Below are positions 1 to 9,861 of a stretch of 64,000 nucleotides of DNA, piece after piece. Position 1 is the first letter of the stretch, and each line of letters starts with the position of its first letter. Both the position numbers and the translations under genes were made by a program. The notes under the pieces are model-generated. The model worked only from the letters and a program-made list of their open reading frames with translations, ran no database searches and was not told the DNA's origin. Source of the DNA: Fistulifera solaris (Eukaryota > Bacillariophyta > Bacillariophyceae > Naviculales > Stauroneidaceae); contig AP026125.1 in NCBI GenBank assembly GCA_030295235.1, positions 1,736,001-1,800,000 of the forward strand, read 5' to 3'.

Positions 1-851
1 GGCTTTGCTGCGACTCGGAGACACCTTGCAGGGAAGTCGGCTTGGGGCGTCCTTTCGTGCTCTTCGTAATCGGTTTCTCTTCGCCCGATGACGACGACTG
101 ACTAGATGTCTTTCTTCTGTGCAACTCCTTTTTCTCAGAAGGCTCAGGTAGTGAAGCCAAAACTCCTCCACCATCAAACGAAGCTCCTAAAGTCAGACCC
201 TGTCTCGACGCCCGAGATGACGACGGAGGCAAGTTTTTATCGTCGCTACGCCAACCTTTTCGACTGGAAGAGATACCAGACGAAATAGTGTCTTCATCGC
301 TGCTACGGCGTCTCTGACTGCTGACTGACTGATCTACCGACACCTCGTCCGAAAGTGAATCTCCGCTCTTTGATCTTCGAGTGCGCATTTTCCTTCGCTC
401 ACTGGGATCTTCTGGCTCTTCTCCGCTCGGTCGAGGCTTCCGACGACTTCTCCTCTCCCCCGATTTACTAACAATAGATCCGCTTATAGTAGACGATTCA
501 CCGTCTGATGCTGGTTTTCTTCGTCCGGGTTCCCCTTTTTGGTCGAGATGCGTCGAAAGTTTCGCCACACTGCGGGGTTTTTCCGGGGCATCTTGCATGT
601 TGTCCTCCGCAATTACTTTCGTTTGCGGCATGACCGGTGGTACCTCATCTTCTTCTGAAGAAGCGTCGCCTGCCATCTTCCTTCGTCTTGCCATTATAGC
701 TTGCAAATCTTGTCCCATTGACACTTTGCTGAGTTCTTTTCTTTTTCGTCGCCGACAATGCAGTTGCTGCGACATCTGTGCGAGGATCGTCCACTTTCAA
801 TTCGGACTTTCGCCGTCTCTGCTCCATAAGTTTCTGAAGGTCTGGGTTCAT
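1..851 (-). CDS. Charged Ser/Arg-rich protein, C-terminus beyond window edge
   Basis: The minus strand is open from the window edge up to ATG 718-720, and an upstream ATG at 851 extends it in another frame. The frame changes in an A-rich stretch near 735. Two copies of a short motif are visible, DLQKLMEQRRRK near the 851 start and DLQAIMARRRK just after 720, so the N-terminus is built from a repeated unit. The rest is Ser/Arg/Glu-rich and looks disordered. The motif loosely recalls the LARRRK stretch of Ena/VASP actin-binding blocks, but that is only a resemblance. I do not recognise the gene. The start is uncertain: 851 if the break is an error, 720 otherwise. Confidence 0.5.
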
Positions 852-1224
852 GATGAAATGCTTATTTATAACAAAAAGAAAAACAGAACGAAGTCAATGA
901 AGTTATCAAGTATTAGCTCGACATCCTCGATCCTCGCGCATCGTTCGCGTCAATTTTTTTGCGACGATTACCACAAAGTATCGTAGCGGTACACGTTTTG
1001 TCTTAAACCAACAACTTACGCCATAGTACGATACTACCTGGCACTCGAGGTAATACCTAGAACTAAGGAGCGCCTCTAAAAAGGGTTCAAAATAATCCAA
1101 ATAAAGGAAAGGAATCGTCTAAGGTTTAAACATCGCATGCGTACGAAATGTCACTCAGTATTCTATGTTGAAAAGTACCAGCATTGGCAACCATAAACTA
1201 CTTTTGACATTCTCGAGCAGCTTT
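852..1224. other. Intergenic, nothing recognised
   Basis: Short open frames here have no recognisable motif. It is the probable promoter of the minus-strand edge gene and the 3' flank of the cofactor C gene. Confidence 0.4.
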
Positions 1225-2495
1225 TCATAACTCGTCTTCGTCATCTTGATTGTTCAGAGTAGCCTGAATGATTTTTGCGCCAATTGAGAGCGATTCAATG
1301 CATTTCTCTTGGAACGCGACCGTATCTTCCTGGTGAATTATCTGATCACTGTCCGCTTCACTGTTTTCGACATCAATCGTGGCCTCATTACTATCTTCTT
1401 CGATAACAAAGTTAGGACTAGGAACCCCGTTTTTGAGCCAATTAAAGTCGCGAACATCCCCCATAGATACATCTCGTCTTTTCCAAAAGGTGATGCGACT
1501 ACAACCCTCCAAAATGGCACCACCTTTGAAAAAGACGTAACAATCGAGACCTGTTGATCCATGCAATCGCAATTGCTGACAAGTCGACCTCAACGTCATT
1601 TGATGGCAGTCGGTAACATGAATAGCCCCACCAACATTATTTTCAATAATCATACTGGATCCACGGACCGAAAGTAAATGAATCGATTGATAGAAGCCAC
1701 GTCTGTGCGATCAAGGAGGCGTGATGGATTGTGAGCAATGTGAGCCAAAGAGGAGGATTAGAAGATTATACAGTACGCTACTTACAATACTATCGTGCAA
1801 TTTGTAATGTTGTGCAAGGCAAGAAATGTAAGATTGGCAGTGAGTTGGTACCCGTCCACACCTTCCACCACCCCGTTGCCATGAACAATTACTCCATCCA
1901 AATTTTGAATGCCCGAGAGTGTTCGCGATGGATCAAGTCGTTTCGATTGCGACTCGGTCGGTGCTTTCGCTTTGTTTTTCCTCAATGCTCCCGACTCTTC
2001 GAGTGGTTGATCGTTATTTTCCAAAGCCTGTCGATAACGTTTAAAGATGAATTTCCCGCGAGGCAACTTTTCCTTTCTGTAGCGGTCAAGTCGAGACTGG
2101 CACGCACTTAATTGCGAATGGAAGATTCCGAAATCAGACACTGTTAGATTCTCGTCCTCGTCGTGCGAACAAACATCCCTATTGTCGGAATGATGATCCA
2201 GGACTTGCAAAAGCGAGGATAGTGCGTCTGTGGAAAGACATTCCTTGCGAAGCAGCTTCAATTTATCATCATGTGTCGCGAAGCGCATGCGAAGTATTCT
2301 TTTCTCTTCTTCTGATGACGTTGTAGCTGAACTAACTATGTGATCGAGTTCGCTATTCCATTCATTCAGTCGTTCTTTAAGGAGTTCTAACGCAAGTCGG
2401 CGCTTCTCTTGAATCTTTTGTGTCCGACGATGTCGTAGCTTTCGACTCTCTTCGCGCTCCCTCCGCGATTCCAGAAATAGAGCTTCACTGTCCAT
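1225..2495 (-). CDS. TBCC: Tubulin-folding cofactor C (TBCC domain)
   Basis: Two exons, 2495..1786 and 1654..1225, are joined across a 131-base intron (1655..1785; GTAAGT donor, CAG acceptor). The N-terminal half is a charged helical/coiled-coil region rich in Arg, Lys and Glu, as in the spectrin-like part of TBCC. The C-terminal half is a beta-helical TBCC domain: a GIQNLDGVIVHG entry, an LHNITNC strand and the family signature STCQQLRLHGS, whose arginine is the GAP arginine finger in TBCC/RP2. The intron splits the domain and restores its order exactly. TBCC stimulates GTP hydrolysis by beta-tubulin in the cofactor complex that releases folded alpha/beta dimers. About 380 residues, intact. 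Confidence 0.88.
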
Positions 2496-2818
2496 TAGAG
2501 CAAGCTATTTCAACTGTAATTTCCTCGATTCCCAAATGAACGGGAGTCAATGATATATTAGGAGTAGTCTGTTTGAATGTAAATTTCCGGATCTTTTTTC
2601 GCTTCGTCAAGAGAGCTCCAGGAAAAATGTATAGACAGATGGGGTACCAGGATGTGACAGCTTCGGTAGATGGCGGCTGATGGATGGCAGCTATGGAAAG
2701 CGTTTGCTAAAAAGAATGCCAGCTCTTAAGCTCGAAACAATCATCAGCATACATTTGTGGAACCCCTTACTGGTAACAAGAATTGGCATTACCTGGATGC
2801 TGTTATTTCTTTTTTTTT
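2496..2818. other. Intergenic between TBCC and the satellite
   Basis: No gene is seen. The stretch ends in a T-run followed by TACGGAGTA at 2820, directly before the satellite. Confidence 0.4.
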
Positions 2819-2819
2819 A

Positions 2820-2828
2820 TACGGAGTA
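2820..2828 (+). repeat. TACGGAGTA nonamer at array border
   Basis: Perfect TACGGAGTA directly abuts the first satellite unit. The same nonamer or its complement recurs at 10,886, 31,607, 47,363, 47,568 and 52,557, three of these at borders of related repeats. Confidence 0.7.
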
Positions 2829-5371
2829 AAAGTTATTTCTAAACATACAGAAATTCTGTGGTGGTTCAGAAATTCTGGACCACTTCTTTCGGTCCGACCG
2901 AATTGCTGTTGAAGTTCGAGAAATTCTGGACACGGTGTTTTTGATTGTTCCCTGGTAAGGAAAGAACGTGCGCGTTCCAGAAAATCTGGAAACTGTGTTT
3001 TGATCACAACGAAAGAAAGTGCAAATTCCAGAAATTCTGGAAAAGTTATTTCTGGTCTTACAGAAATTCTGTGATGGTCCAGAAATTCTGGACCACTTCT
3101 TTCGGTCCGACCGAATTGCTGTTGACGTTCGAGAAATTCTGGACACGGTGTTTTGGATTGTAAGGAAAGAACGTGCGCGTTCCAGAAAATCTGGAAACTG
3201 TGTTTTGATCACAACGAAAGAAAGTGCAAATTCCAGAAATTCTGGAATAGTTATTTCTGGTCTTACAGAAATTCTGTGATGGTCCAGAAATTCTGGACCA
3301 CTTCTTTCGGTCCGACCGAATTGCTGTTGACGTTCGAGAAATTCTGGACACGGTGTTTTGGATTGTAAGGAAAGAACGTGCGCGTTCCAGAAAATCTGGA
3401 AACTGTGTTTTGATCACAACGAAAGAAAGTGCAAATTCCAGAAATTCTGGAATAGTTATTTCTGGTCTTACAGAAATTCTGTGGTGGTTCAGAAATTCTG
3501 GACCACTTCTTTCGGTCCGACCGAATTGCTGTTGACGTTCGAGAAATTCTGGACACGGTGTTTTGGATTGTAAGGAAAGAACGTGCGCGTTCCAGAAAAT
3601 CTGGAAACTGTGTTTTGATCACAACGAAAGAAAGTGCAAATTCCAGAAATTCTGGAATAGTTATTTCTGGTCTTACAGAAATTCTGTGATGGTCCAGAAA
3701 TTCTGGACCACTTCTTTCGGTCCGACCGAATTGCTGTTGACGTTCGAGAAATTCTGGACACGGTGTTTTGGATTGTAAGGAAAGAACGTGCGCGTTCCAG
3801 AAAATCTGGAAACTGTGTTTTGATCACAACGAAAGAAAGCGCAAATTCCAGAAATTCTGGAAAAGTTATTTCTGGTCTTACAGAAATTCTGTGATGGTCC
3901 AGAAATTCTGGACCACTTCTTTCGGTCCGACCGAATTGCTGTTGACGTTCGAGAAATTCTGGACACGGTGTTTTTGATTGTTCCCTGGTAAGGAAAGAAC
4001 GTGCGCGTTCCAGAAAATCTGGAAACTGTGTTTTGATCACAACGAAAGAAAGTGCAAATTCCAGAAATTCTGGAATAGTTATTTCTGGTCTTACAGAAAT
4101 TCTGTGATGGTCCAGAAATTCTGGACCACTTCTTTCGGTCCGACCGAATTGCTGTTGACGTTCGAGAAATTCTGGACACGGTGTTTTTGATTGTTCCCTG
4201 GTAAGGAAAGAACGTGCGCGTTCCAGAAAATCTGGAAACTGTGTTTTGATCACAACGAAAGAAAGTGCAAATTCCAGAAATTCTGGAATAGTTATTTCTG
4301 GTCTTACAGAAATTCTGTGATGGTCCAGAAATTCTGGACCACTTCTTTCGGTCCGACCGAATTGCTGTTGACGTTCGAGAAATTCTGGACACGGTGTTTT
4401 GGATTGTAAGGAAAGAACGTGCGCGTTCCAGAAAATCTGGAAACTGTGTTTTGATCACAACGAAAGAAAGCGCAAATTCCAGAAATTCTGGAAAAGTTAT
4501 TTCTGGTCTTACAGAAATTCTGTGATGGTCCAGAAATTCTGGACCACTTCTTTCGGTCCGACCGAATTGCTGTTGACGTTCGAGAAATTCTGGACACGGT
4601 GTTTTTGATTGTTCCCTGGTAAGGAAAGAACGTGCGCGTTCCAGAAAATCTGGAAACTGTGTTTTGATCACAACGAAAGAAAGTGCAAATTCCAGAAATT
4701 CTGGAATAGTTATTTCTGGTCTTACAGAAATTCTGTGATGGTTCAGAAATTCTGGACCACTTCTTTCGGTCCGACCGAATTGCTGTTGACGTTCGAGAAA
4801 TTCTGGACACGGTGTTTTGGATTGTAAGGAAAGAACGTGCGCGTTCCAGAAAATCTGGAAACTGTGTTTTGATCACAACGAAAGAAAGTGCAAATTCCAG
4901 AAATTCTGGAATAGTTATTTCTGGTCTTACAGAAATTCTGTGATGGTTCAGAAATTCTGGACCACTTCTTTCGGTCCGACCGAATTGCTGTTGACGTTCG
5001 AGAAATTCTGGACACGGTGTTTTGGATTGTAAGGAAAGAACGTGCGCGTTCCAGAAAATCTGGAAACTGTGTTTTGATCACAACGAAAGAAAGTGCAAAT
5101 TCCAGAAATTCTGGAATAGTTATTTCTGGTCTTACAGAAATTCTGTGGTGGTTCAGAAATTCTGGACCACTTCTTTCGGTCCGACCGAATTGCTGTTGAC
5201 GTTCGAGAAATTCTGGACACGGTGTTTTGGATTGTAAGGAAAGAACGTGCGCGTTCCAGAAAATCTGGAAACTGTGTTTAGATCACAACGAAAGAAAGTG
5301 CAAATTCCAGAAATTCTGGAATAGTTATTTCTGGTCTTACAGAAATTCTGTGGTGGTTCAGAAATTCTGGA
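2829..5371 (+). repeat. Palindrome-rich satellite, 205/213-base units, about 12 copies
   Basis: Near-identical units start (at AAGGAAAGAACG) at 2957, 3162, 3367, 3572, 3777, 3990, 4203, 4408, 4621, 4826, 5031 and 5236. A partial unit precedes the first, and the last is cut near 5371. Spacing is 205, or 213 where the unit carries TTGTTCCCTGG. Each unit holds several dyads around AGAAATTCT: TTCCAGAAATTCTGGAA, TTCCAGAAAATCTGGAA, ACAGAAATTCTGT and GTCCAGAAATTCTGGAC, plus TTCGGTCCGACCGAA. Long open frames on both strands reflect scarce stops, not genes: 205 is not a multiple of three and no frame is conserved. A diverged inverted relative lies at 46,346-47,355. Confidence 0.95.
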
Positions 5372-5494
5372 CTAGGCAAGCCTACCGGAACGCTGCCTTA
5401 CAACGCAAGCAGAGACGATGAATGACGACTGACGACTCATCATCAATATGCAATGTGACTTTTTATATATAATACGAATAATCTACAGGATGAT

Positions 5495-7021
5495 TCAAGA
5501 GCGTTTTTGCTTTTTGTGTGTCTGAGATGCGGGAAGCTCTACGGGCGGAGTTTGGCGGCGATGGAGGACCGAAAAGGAAGGATGACCCACCGACGAACAG
5601 AAATGATCGACATTTTCGCTCAACAGCAAACTCGTTTTGAGAAAGTCACCGCTTGCCCAAGTCATCAACGCGGCTCCGAAGATAGTAGATCGTTCATGAG
5701 CTGATGTTCGACTCAAAGATCGGACCTGGTTTTGGAGACGAATCGGCTTGATGGTGTTGTCAAGCTTCCACCAAAGATCTTTCGATGAACCGTGAAACTT
5801 GAATGAGATATCCAAATGAATGTGCTCTTTCATCAAAGCAATCAAATTGGCCATTAGATTGAAGCCAGGATCGAATCGAACCCGGAAAACAACCTTGCGA
5901 AGCGTTTTATGCGACCCAATGACCTCTGCTAGCTGATCCCAAAACGAGTCAAGAATAGAAAAACAGCCGAGCTCGAGGCGTTGAAGGTTTTGGTTTGATG
6001 CGATTGCTTCCATCAGCTCTTCTTCTTGCCCTTCATGCGGCGGATGATCGAAATGGTAGATCATGCCAAGCTCTTTGAGGCTTTTACTTGCCTGCAAAAA
6101 GAGAGTGTGCAAGCGAGCGGGGAACCAACCTGCAAAGACCAACGTCACTCCTTGCGAAGCGATGACGAACGGCGCAATATTGGCAAAGTACTGTGGATGC
6201 AAAATCTCGTACTCAATATGTTTTGCAGGAAAATCAGTGAGCGGCTTCAAACACTGCGAGCTATGAAAATTTCCACTATTCGTTTCGATCGAAACCTTGG
6301 AAAGGACAGCCAAACCTTCGGAATGTTCACGGGATCCGACGCGGGAATATGAGACGGCGAAGTAACCGTCGAAGGTGCTGGATTGAAACGATAGTATACC
6401 GAAGTCGCGGGTTCGCTGAGCAAGCGCTCTGCGGAAATGTCCGACGTCATGCTTGCATTCGAGACCCACATAAAGAGGATCCGGGTGCGATGCCAATATG
6501 GTAGATTCTTCGTTGGAAAGAGAGCACCAGCGACTGAAAAAGATCATTCTGCGCGGGTTTGCTTTGATATAGTTGTGAAGAAACTGGGACGTGATAAAAG
6601 ATGTCGAGACATAGGGCTTACCGCGACGACTGTCGCGAACTGCAACTCGGACTTCTTCGGCTCTTTCATCCTTCAAGCACAAAAGCCGTGCCGTGACGCG
6701 TGCAACTGCATCGTATGTTTTCCCGTAGATTTGCACCGTTTCCCGTTCAAAATTGATGTTCAAGCTAGCCGTTCGAAAAGACGAGTTGTTAGGAACAGTA
6801 GTTGGTAGTCGCTTCAACATGATGAAGCTTTCGTCGTTCAACCAGATAATATGTGTTCCTTTCATATCCTTAAAAAGGTCATCAACGCTGACAGGAGATC
6901 GTTTTTCACGATAAAATTGCATCTTTGAGCTCCACTTCGTCTCGCTCAGCTGGCTCAGTAGCGTCGACTTTTCATCGTCAAAATCGCCCGTCACAAACTT
7001 TCGGAACCAAGAGGAATCCAT
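5495..7021 (-). CDS. Uncharacterised protein with weak leucine-rich repeat character
   Basis: A 508-residue single-exon frame starts MDSSWFRKFVTG. I do not recognise a family. The C-terminal half has leucine-rich spacing (around residues 330-390, for example LQRLELGCFSIL and HKTLRKVVFRV), typical of the loosely conserved LRR-like/F-box-like families common in diatoms. The tail is basic (KKQKRS), a possible nuclear signal. There is no signal peptide or membrane segment. The frame is uninterrupted over 1.5 kb, which supports a real gene. It begins about 125 bases after the end of the satellite on the opposite side. Function unknown. Confidence 0.6.
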   Translation of the reverse strand: MDSSWFRKFVTGDFDDEKSTLLSQLSETKWSSKMQFYREKRSPVSVDDLFKDMKGTHIIWLNDESFIMLKRLPTTVPNNSSFRTASLNINFERETVQIYGKTYDAVARVTARLLCLKDERAEEVRVAVRDSRRGKPYVSTSFITSQFLHNYIKANPRRMIFFSRWCSLSNEESTILASHPDPLYVGLECKHDVGHFRRALAQRTRDFGILSFQSSTFDGYFAVSYSRVGSREHSEGLAVLSKVSIETNSGNFHSSQCLKPLTDFPAKHIEYEILHPQYFANIAPFVIASQGVTLVFAGWFPARLHTLFLQASKSLKELGMIYHFDHPPHEGQEEELMEAIASNQNLQRLELGCFSILDSFWDQLAEVIGSHKTLRKVVFRVRFDPGFNLMANLIALMKEHIHLDISFKFHGSSKDLWWKLDNTIKPIRLQNQVRSLSRTSAHERSTIFGAALMTWASGDFLKTSLLLSENVDHFCSSVGHPSFSVLHRRQTPPVELPASQTHKKQKRS

Positions 7022-7637
7022 CGTATCTTCTTCTATGAACGTGCGTCTTTATTTAATGGCTGTGAGCGAGAGAGAATGTCTTTTGTTGTCCACAGAAGTG
7101 AATGATAAAGAAATACTCGGTGATGTTGATGATGCTTTGGTCCCAGATCACCGGGCGCTTGCTTCGAATGCCTGCGATGACTGCAAGAGTTTCAAAAAAG
7201 ATGCCTTAACTGTGAGGACGACAGTACCTGGTAGGTTTCGCCGTTGCGATTTAGGATCTATAATTGCAGATTTCACTATAGACCCAAGTGTTGGTTCTAG
7301 GGAGTCACGACTCACGACTCAAATACCAGGCTTGCATTATTTATTTGCAAATGTTTCTTCCGACAAGGAAGACTACCGAGCCCGTTCGTTCTGCTCTAGC
7401 TCTGTAAAAAATCAATTTTGTTTTTATATTGTCGGACAACTATCACTTCAAAAGCATTTATAATGCATGCAATGATTCTTTACGCCAGGGTATTGCTTGT
7501 GGTCGTTGTCGTTTAAAAAAACTATAGCCCAATGTGTATGTGAACTTTAAAACGACTGGATTTCAGTCACGAGGCGAGCCTTGATGCATTATGCATTGCA
7601 CTCAGCAAGGACACTTTTCGTTGTGCAAAACATCACC
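7022..7637. other. Divergent intergenic region
   Basis: It lies between the LRR-like gene (minus) and the Nudix gene (plus). A 142-codon plus frame at 7035-7463 has no recognisable feature and overlaps the likely promoter, so it is not called. TTTAAA-rich sequence precedes 7560. Confidence 0.35.
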
Positions 7638-9029
7638 ATGGCGTTCACATTCCTGCGTGCATTCCTAACTTTTTCTCTAGGGACTGCCCCATTACTGTTC
7701 GCTTCAGGCTTTAGTGTGCGCGAGCTCTTTTGTCACGGCGTAACGCTCACTGCGCACTCTACGATTCGAATGGAAGCATCCACCGAAGATACGGCGATCA
7801 CGACGAAGACGAGAACATCTCTCGCCGGTCCATTTGTTATCGAATGCGATTCAAATTCAACACACTCAATCTTTAAATGTACTCCAATCAGAAAGGTGAA
7901 CATTGATCGAGAAACATTTTCTTCAGAGGGAGGGCAAGCATGGGCGGCACTTCATCATTCTCATCGACCAGAAAATGCACGCATGACTCTTGAAGCTCAC
8001 TGGGACGGCCCCGAATGCAAAGTGCAACTGATACCGGACGATGCGGAAATCGCTGCGTCACTGCTGTCTACTCTTTCGCGTGTACTGGTGCAGTGGTCGA
8101 TCGCGTCGCGTGAGGCAGTGTCGGAACAAATCACAATTCACTTTCCTCGAGAGGACGAGCCTTGCATACTTCAATGGAAAGACCCCGCCGTCGCATCGTC
8201 TCATTTATACAACAATATTCCCGGAGAAATGGTGGAAATGGTGGATCGCACTGGTGCGGTATTGGGCCACGTACCCAGAAAACTGGTGCATCAGCACAAC
8301 ATACTCCACCGAGGGATCGGAATTTTTGTGACGAAGGATGATCCCATGGAAGGTAACCAACGACCCGACTTGTATACACATCGTCGCACTGAAACCAAAC
8401 GGATCTTTCCATCACTTTATGACATGTTTGTGGGAGGTGTTTCGTTGGCAGGCGAAGATGCCTTCATAACAGCTCAACGTGAAGTGGAAGAGGAGCTAGG
8501 ACTGTCTTGTCGCGATCATCTTCGTCCAGAACGACTCCTACAATGTGTTGTCTGTACTGCTTATAATCGTTGTGTTGTCGATCTGTTTGTCTATTTGATG
8601 AACACGAAAGAAGAGTCAATCAAGTGGCAAGACGAAGAGGTTGCGTGGGGATCGTTCGTGCCCTACAAAACGATAGAAGCGGCCGCAGATCGATCCATTC
8701 ATCGTTTAGCGGAACGAGGAGAATGGCCGGGGAGATATCCTCCCATCCAATCTTCGCGAATGGGAAAGTTGGACCCCGAAGACGAAACTATAAGGTTTGA
8801 GGGCGCCATGGAGTGGACCTCGTGGGATTTTTGTTCCAGATGGACTACTCGTGTGGGAGGCATGGTTGCGGCACTGTCAAGGAGATCAATAGGAGAGGCG
8901 AATGGTAAAGTGTATCATGTTAAACCACTGTATCAAATGCTATTATTCAATCGAATTTATTTCCACTGCCTACTGAACTGCGAGAATTGGTCATCATGTT
9001 ATCATGCTTTTACGGATCAGCTATCATGA
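7638..9029 (+). CDS. Nudix hydrolase, IPP-isomerase-like subclass, probably plastid-targeted
   Basis: The Nudix box is complete: G-VSLAG-E-DAFITAQ-REVEEELGL fits GX5EX7REUXEEXGU, near residue 280. Ahead of it is the segment MVEMVDRTGAVLGHVPRKLV...HNILHRGIGIF, typical of COG1443/IPP-isomerase-like Nudix proteins. The substrate cannot be read from sequence. I chose the ATG at 7638 (CACCATGG context) over 7583 because it gives a clean signal peptide (MAFTFLRAFLTFSLG...) ending ASGFS, a plausible ASAFAP-type plastid signal with F at +1. About 460 residues, with a long N-terminal region before the catalytic core. No frame break. Confidence 0.8.
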   Translation: MAFTFLRAFLTFSLGTAPLLFASGFSVRELFCHGVTLTAHSTIRMEASTEDTAITTKTRTSLAGPFVIECDSNSTHSIFKCTPIRKVNIDRETFSSEGGQAWAALHHSHRPENARMTLEAHWDGPECKVQLIPDDAEIAASLLSTLSRVLVQWSIASREAVSEQITIHFPREDEPCILQWKDPAVASSHLYNNIPGEMVEMVDRTGAVLGHVPRKLVHQHNILHRGIGIFVTKDDPMEGNQRPDLYTHRRTETKRIFPSLYDMFVGGVSLAGEDAFITAQREVEEELGLSCRDHLRPERLLQCVVCTAYNRCVVDLFVYLMNTKEESIKWQDEEVAWGSFVPYKTIEAAADRSIHRLAERGEWPGRYPPIQSSRMGKLDPEDETIRFEGAMEWTSWDFCSRWTTRVGGMVAALSRRSIGEANGKVYHVKPLYQMLLFNRIYFHCLLNCENWSSCYHAFTDQLS

Positions 9030-9336
9030 GACGAAAGCCAGCCAAGCAAACATATATTATACAAAATGTAAATTGATTTTGAGTCCTTATCGGAAGAGAC
9101 ATAGTCACATTCAATCCTACTACAATTTTGCCTTCAATGATGTTTTATCGTAATATCATCCGCGAGCGCTTTGGACGATTATTGTTGCGAATTTGGGTCG
9201 TCAGACTTATCTGAGCGAGGTACTTGTAGTTTACAAGATTTTGCCGCCCCAGAGCTTTTACGGCGAGGATATCTTTTGATAGTTACCATCGGCATCTTGG
9301 CAGTGACCTTAGCCAGGCAAGCTATTTCTGCGATGA

Positions 9337-9861
9337 TCAAACTCTTCCTTTACACGCCAATAAACCAATGAAAAGGACCGTACAATGTTCCATAGTAAAT
9401 GGGCATGTTGAGATACTCCAGTGGAAGTTGCAGAAATTCAAAAGATTGATAACCAGCAGAAAGCCAAAGGAAATCAGGACGGCCATAAACGGATAGACAG
9501 GAAGCACGTAACAGAAAGCTTTCAGAACCCGAGGTAAAAACTCTCTCCAGAAATGTAAAAGAGAATGTTTTCGACGGCAGTCGGCATAAAGAGCAATGAT
9601 GTAGGCTATCGCCGCAAATACTATTTTCGGAACATGAAGAGCACCCTGAAAGAGTTCCTCAGCTGCACTCGCTATCCCCGATATTCGATCAAAGCCATTA
9701 ATTAGAATCGCTGAGATTACAAGAGCCCTGTTGCGACGTGATATCCATATGCGTTTCCAAGTTTCATAGCTACTTGAGAATTTGGTGGTGCTGTCACCGA
9801 TGAGCAGGTACTCTGTTGCCAGAAACGTCAGTAGCAGCGCGTTGGCCACTTCGGAAAGCAT
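9337..9861 (-). CDS. Small multi-spanning membrane protein, unknown
   Basis: A 174-residue frame has about four hydrophobic segments (near residues 5-22, 75-95, 115-145 and 155-170). There is no family motif. It is convergent with the Nudix gene. Support is only frame length and hydrophobic pattern. The ATG at 9861 may not be the true start, and an upstream exon is possible. Confidence 0.4.
   Translation of the reverse strand: MLSEVANALLLTFLATEYLLIGDSTTKFSSSYETWKRIWISRRNRALVISAILINGFDRISGIASAAEELFQGALHVPKIVFAAIAYIIALYADCRRKHSLLHFWREFLPRVLKAFCYVLPVYPFMAVLISFGFLLVINLLNFCNFHWSISTCPFTMEHCTVLFIGLLACKGRV

Noticed and set aside
381-986. 201-codon plus-strand frame
   Set aside because: Antisense shadow of the Ser/Arg-rich minus-strand gene; Leu/Ser/Arg composition typical of a complement frame.
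2829-5371. CRISPR-like array
   Set aside because: Units are 205-213 bases and identical throughout, with no alternation of short repeats and unique spacers. The genome is eukaryotic.
2817-5421. Many 60-330 codon frames on both strands inside the satellite
   Set aside because: They follow the repeat unit, shift frame because 205 is not a multiple of three, and have no conserved start. Repeat artefacts.
7035-7463. 142-codon plus frame between LRR-like and Nudix genes
   Set aside because: No motif, sits in a likely promoter and has no neighbouring support.
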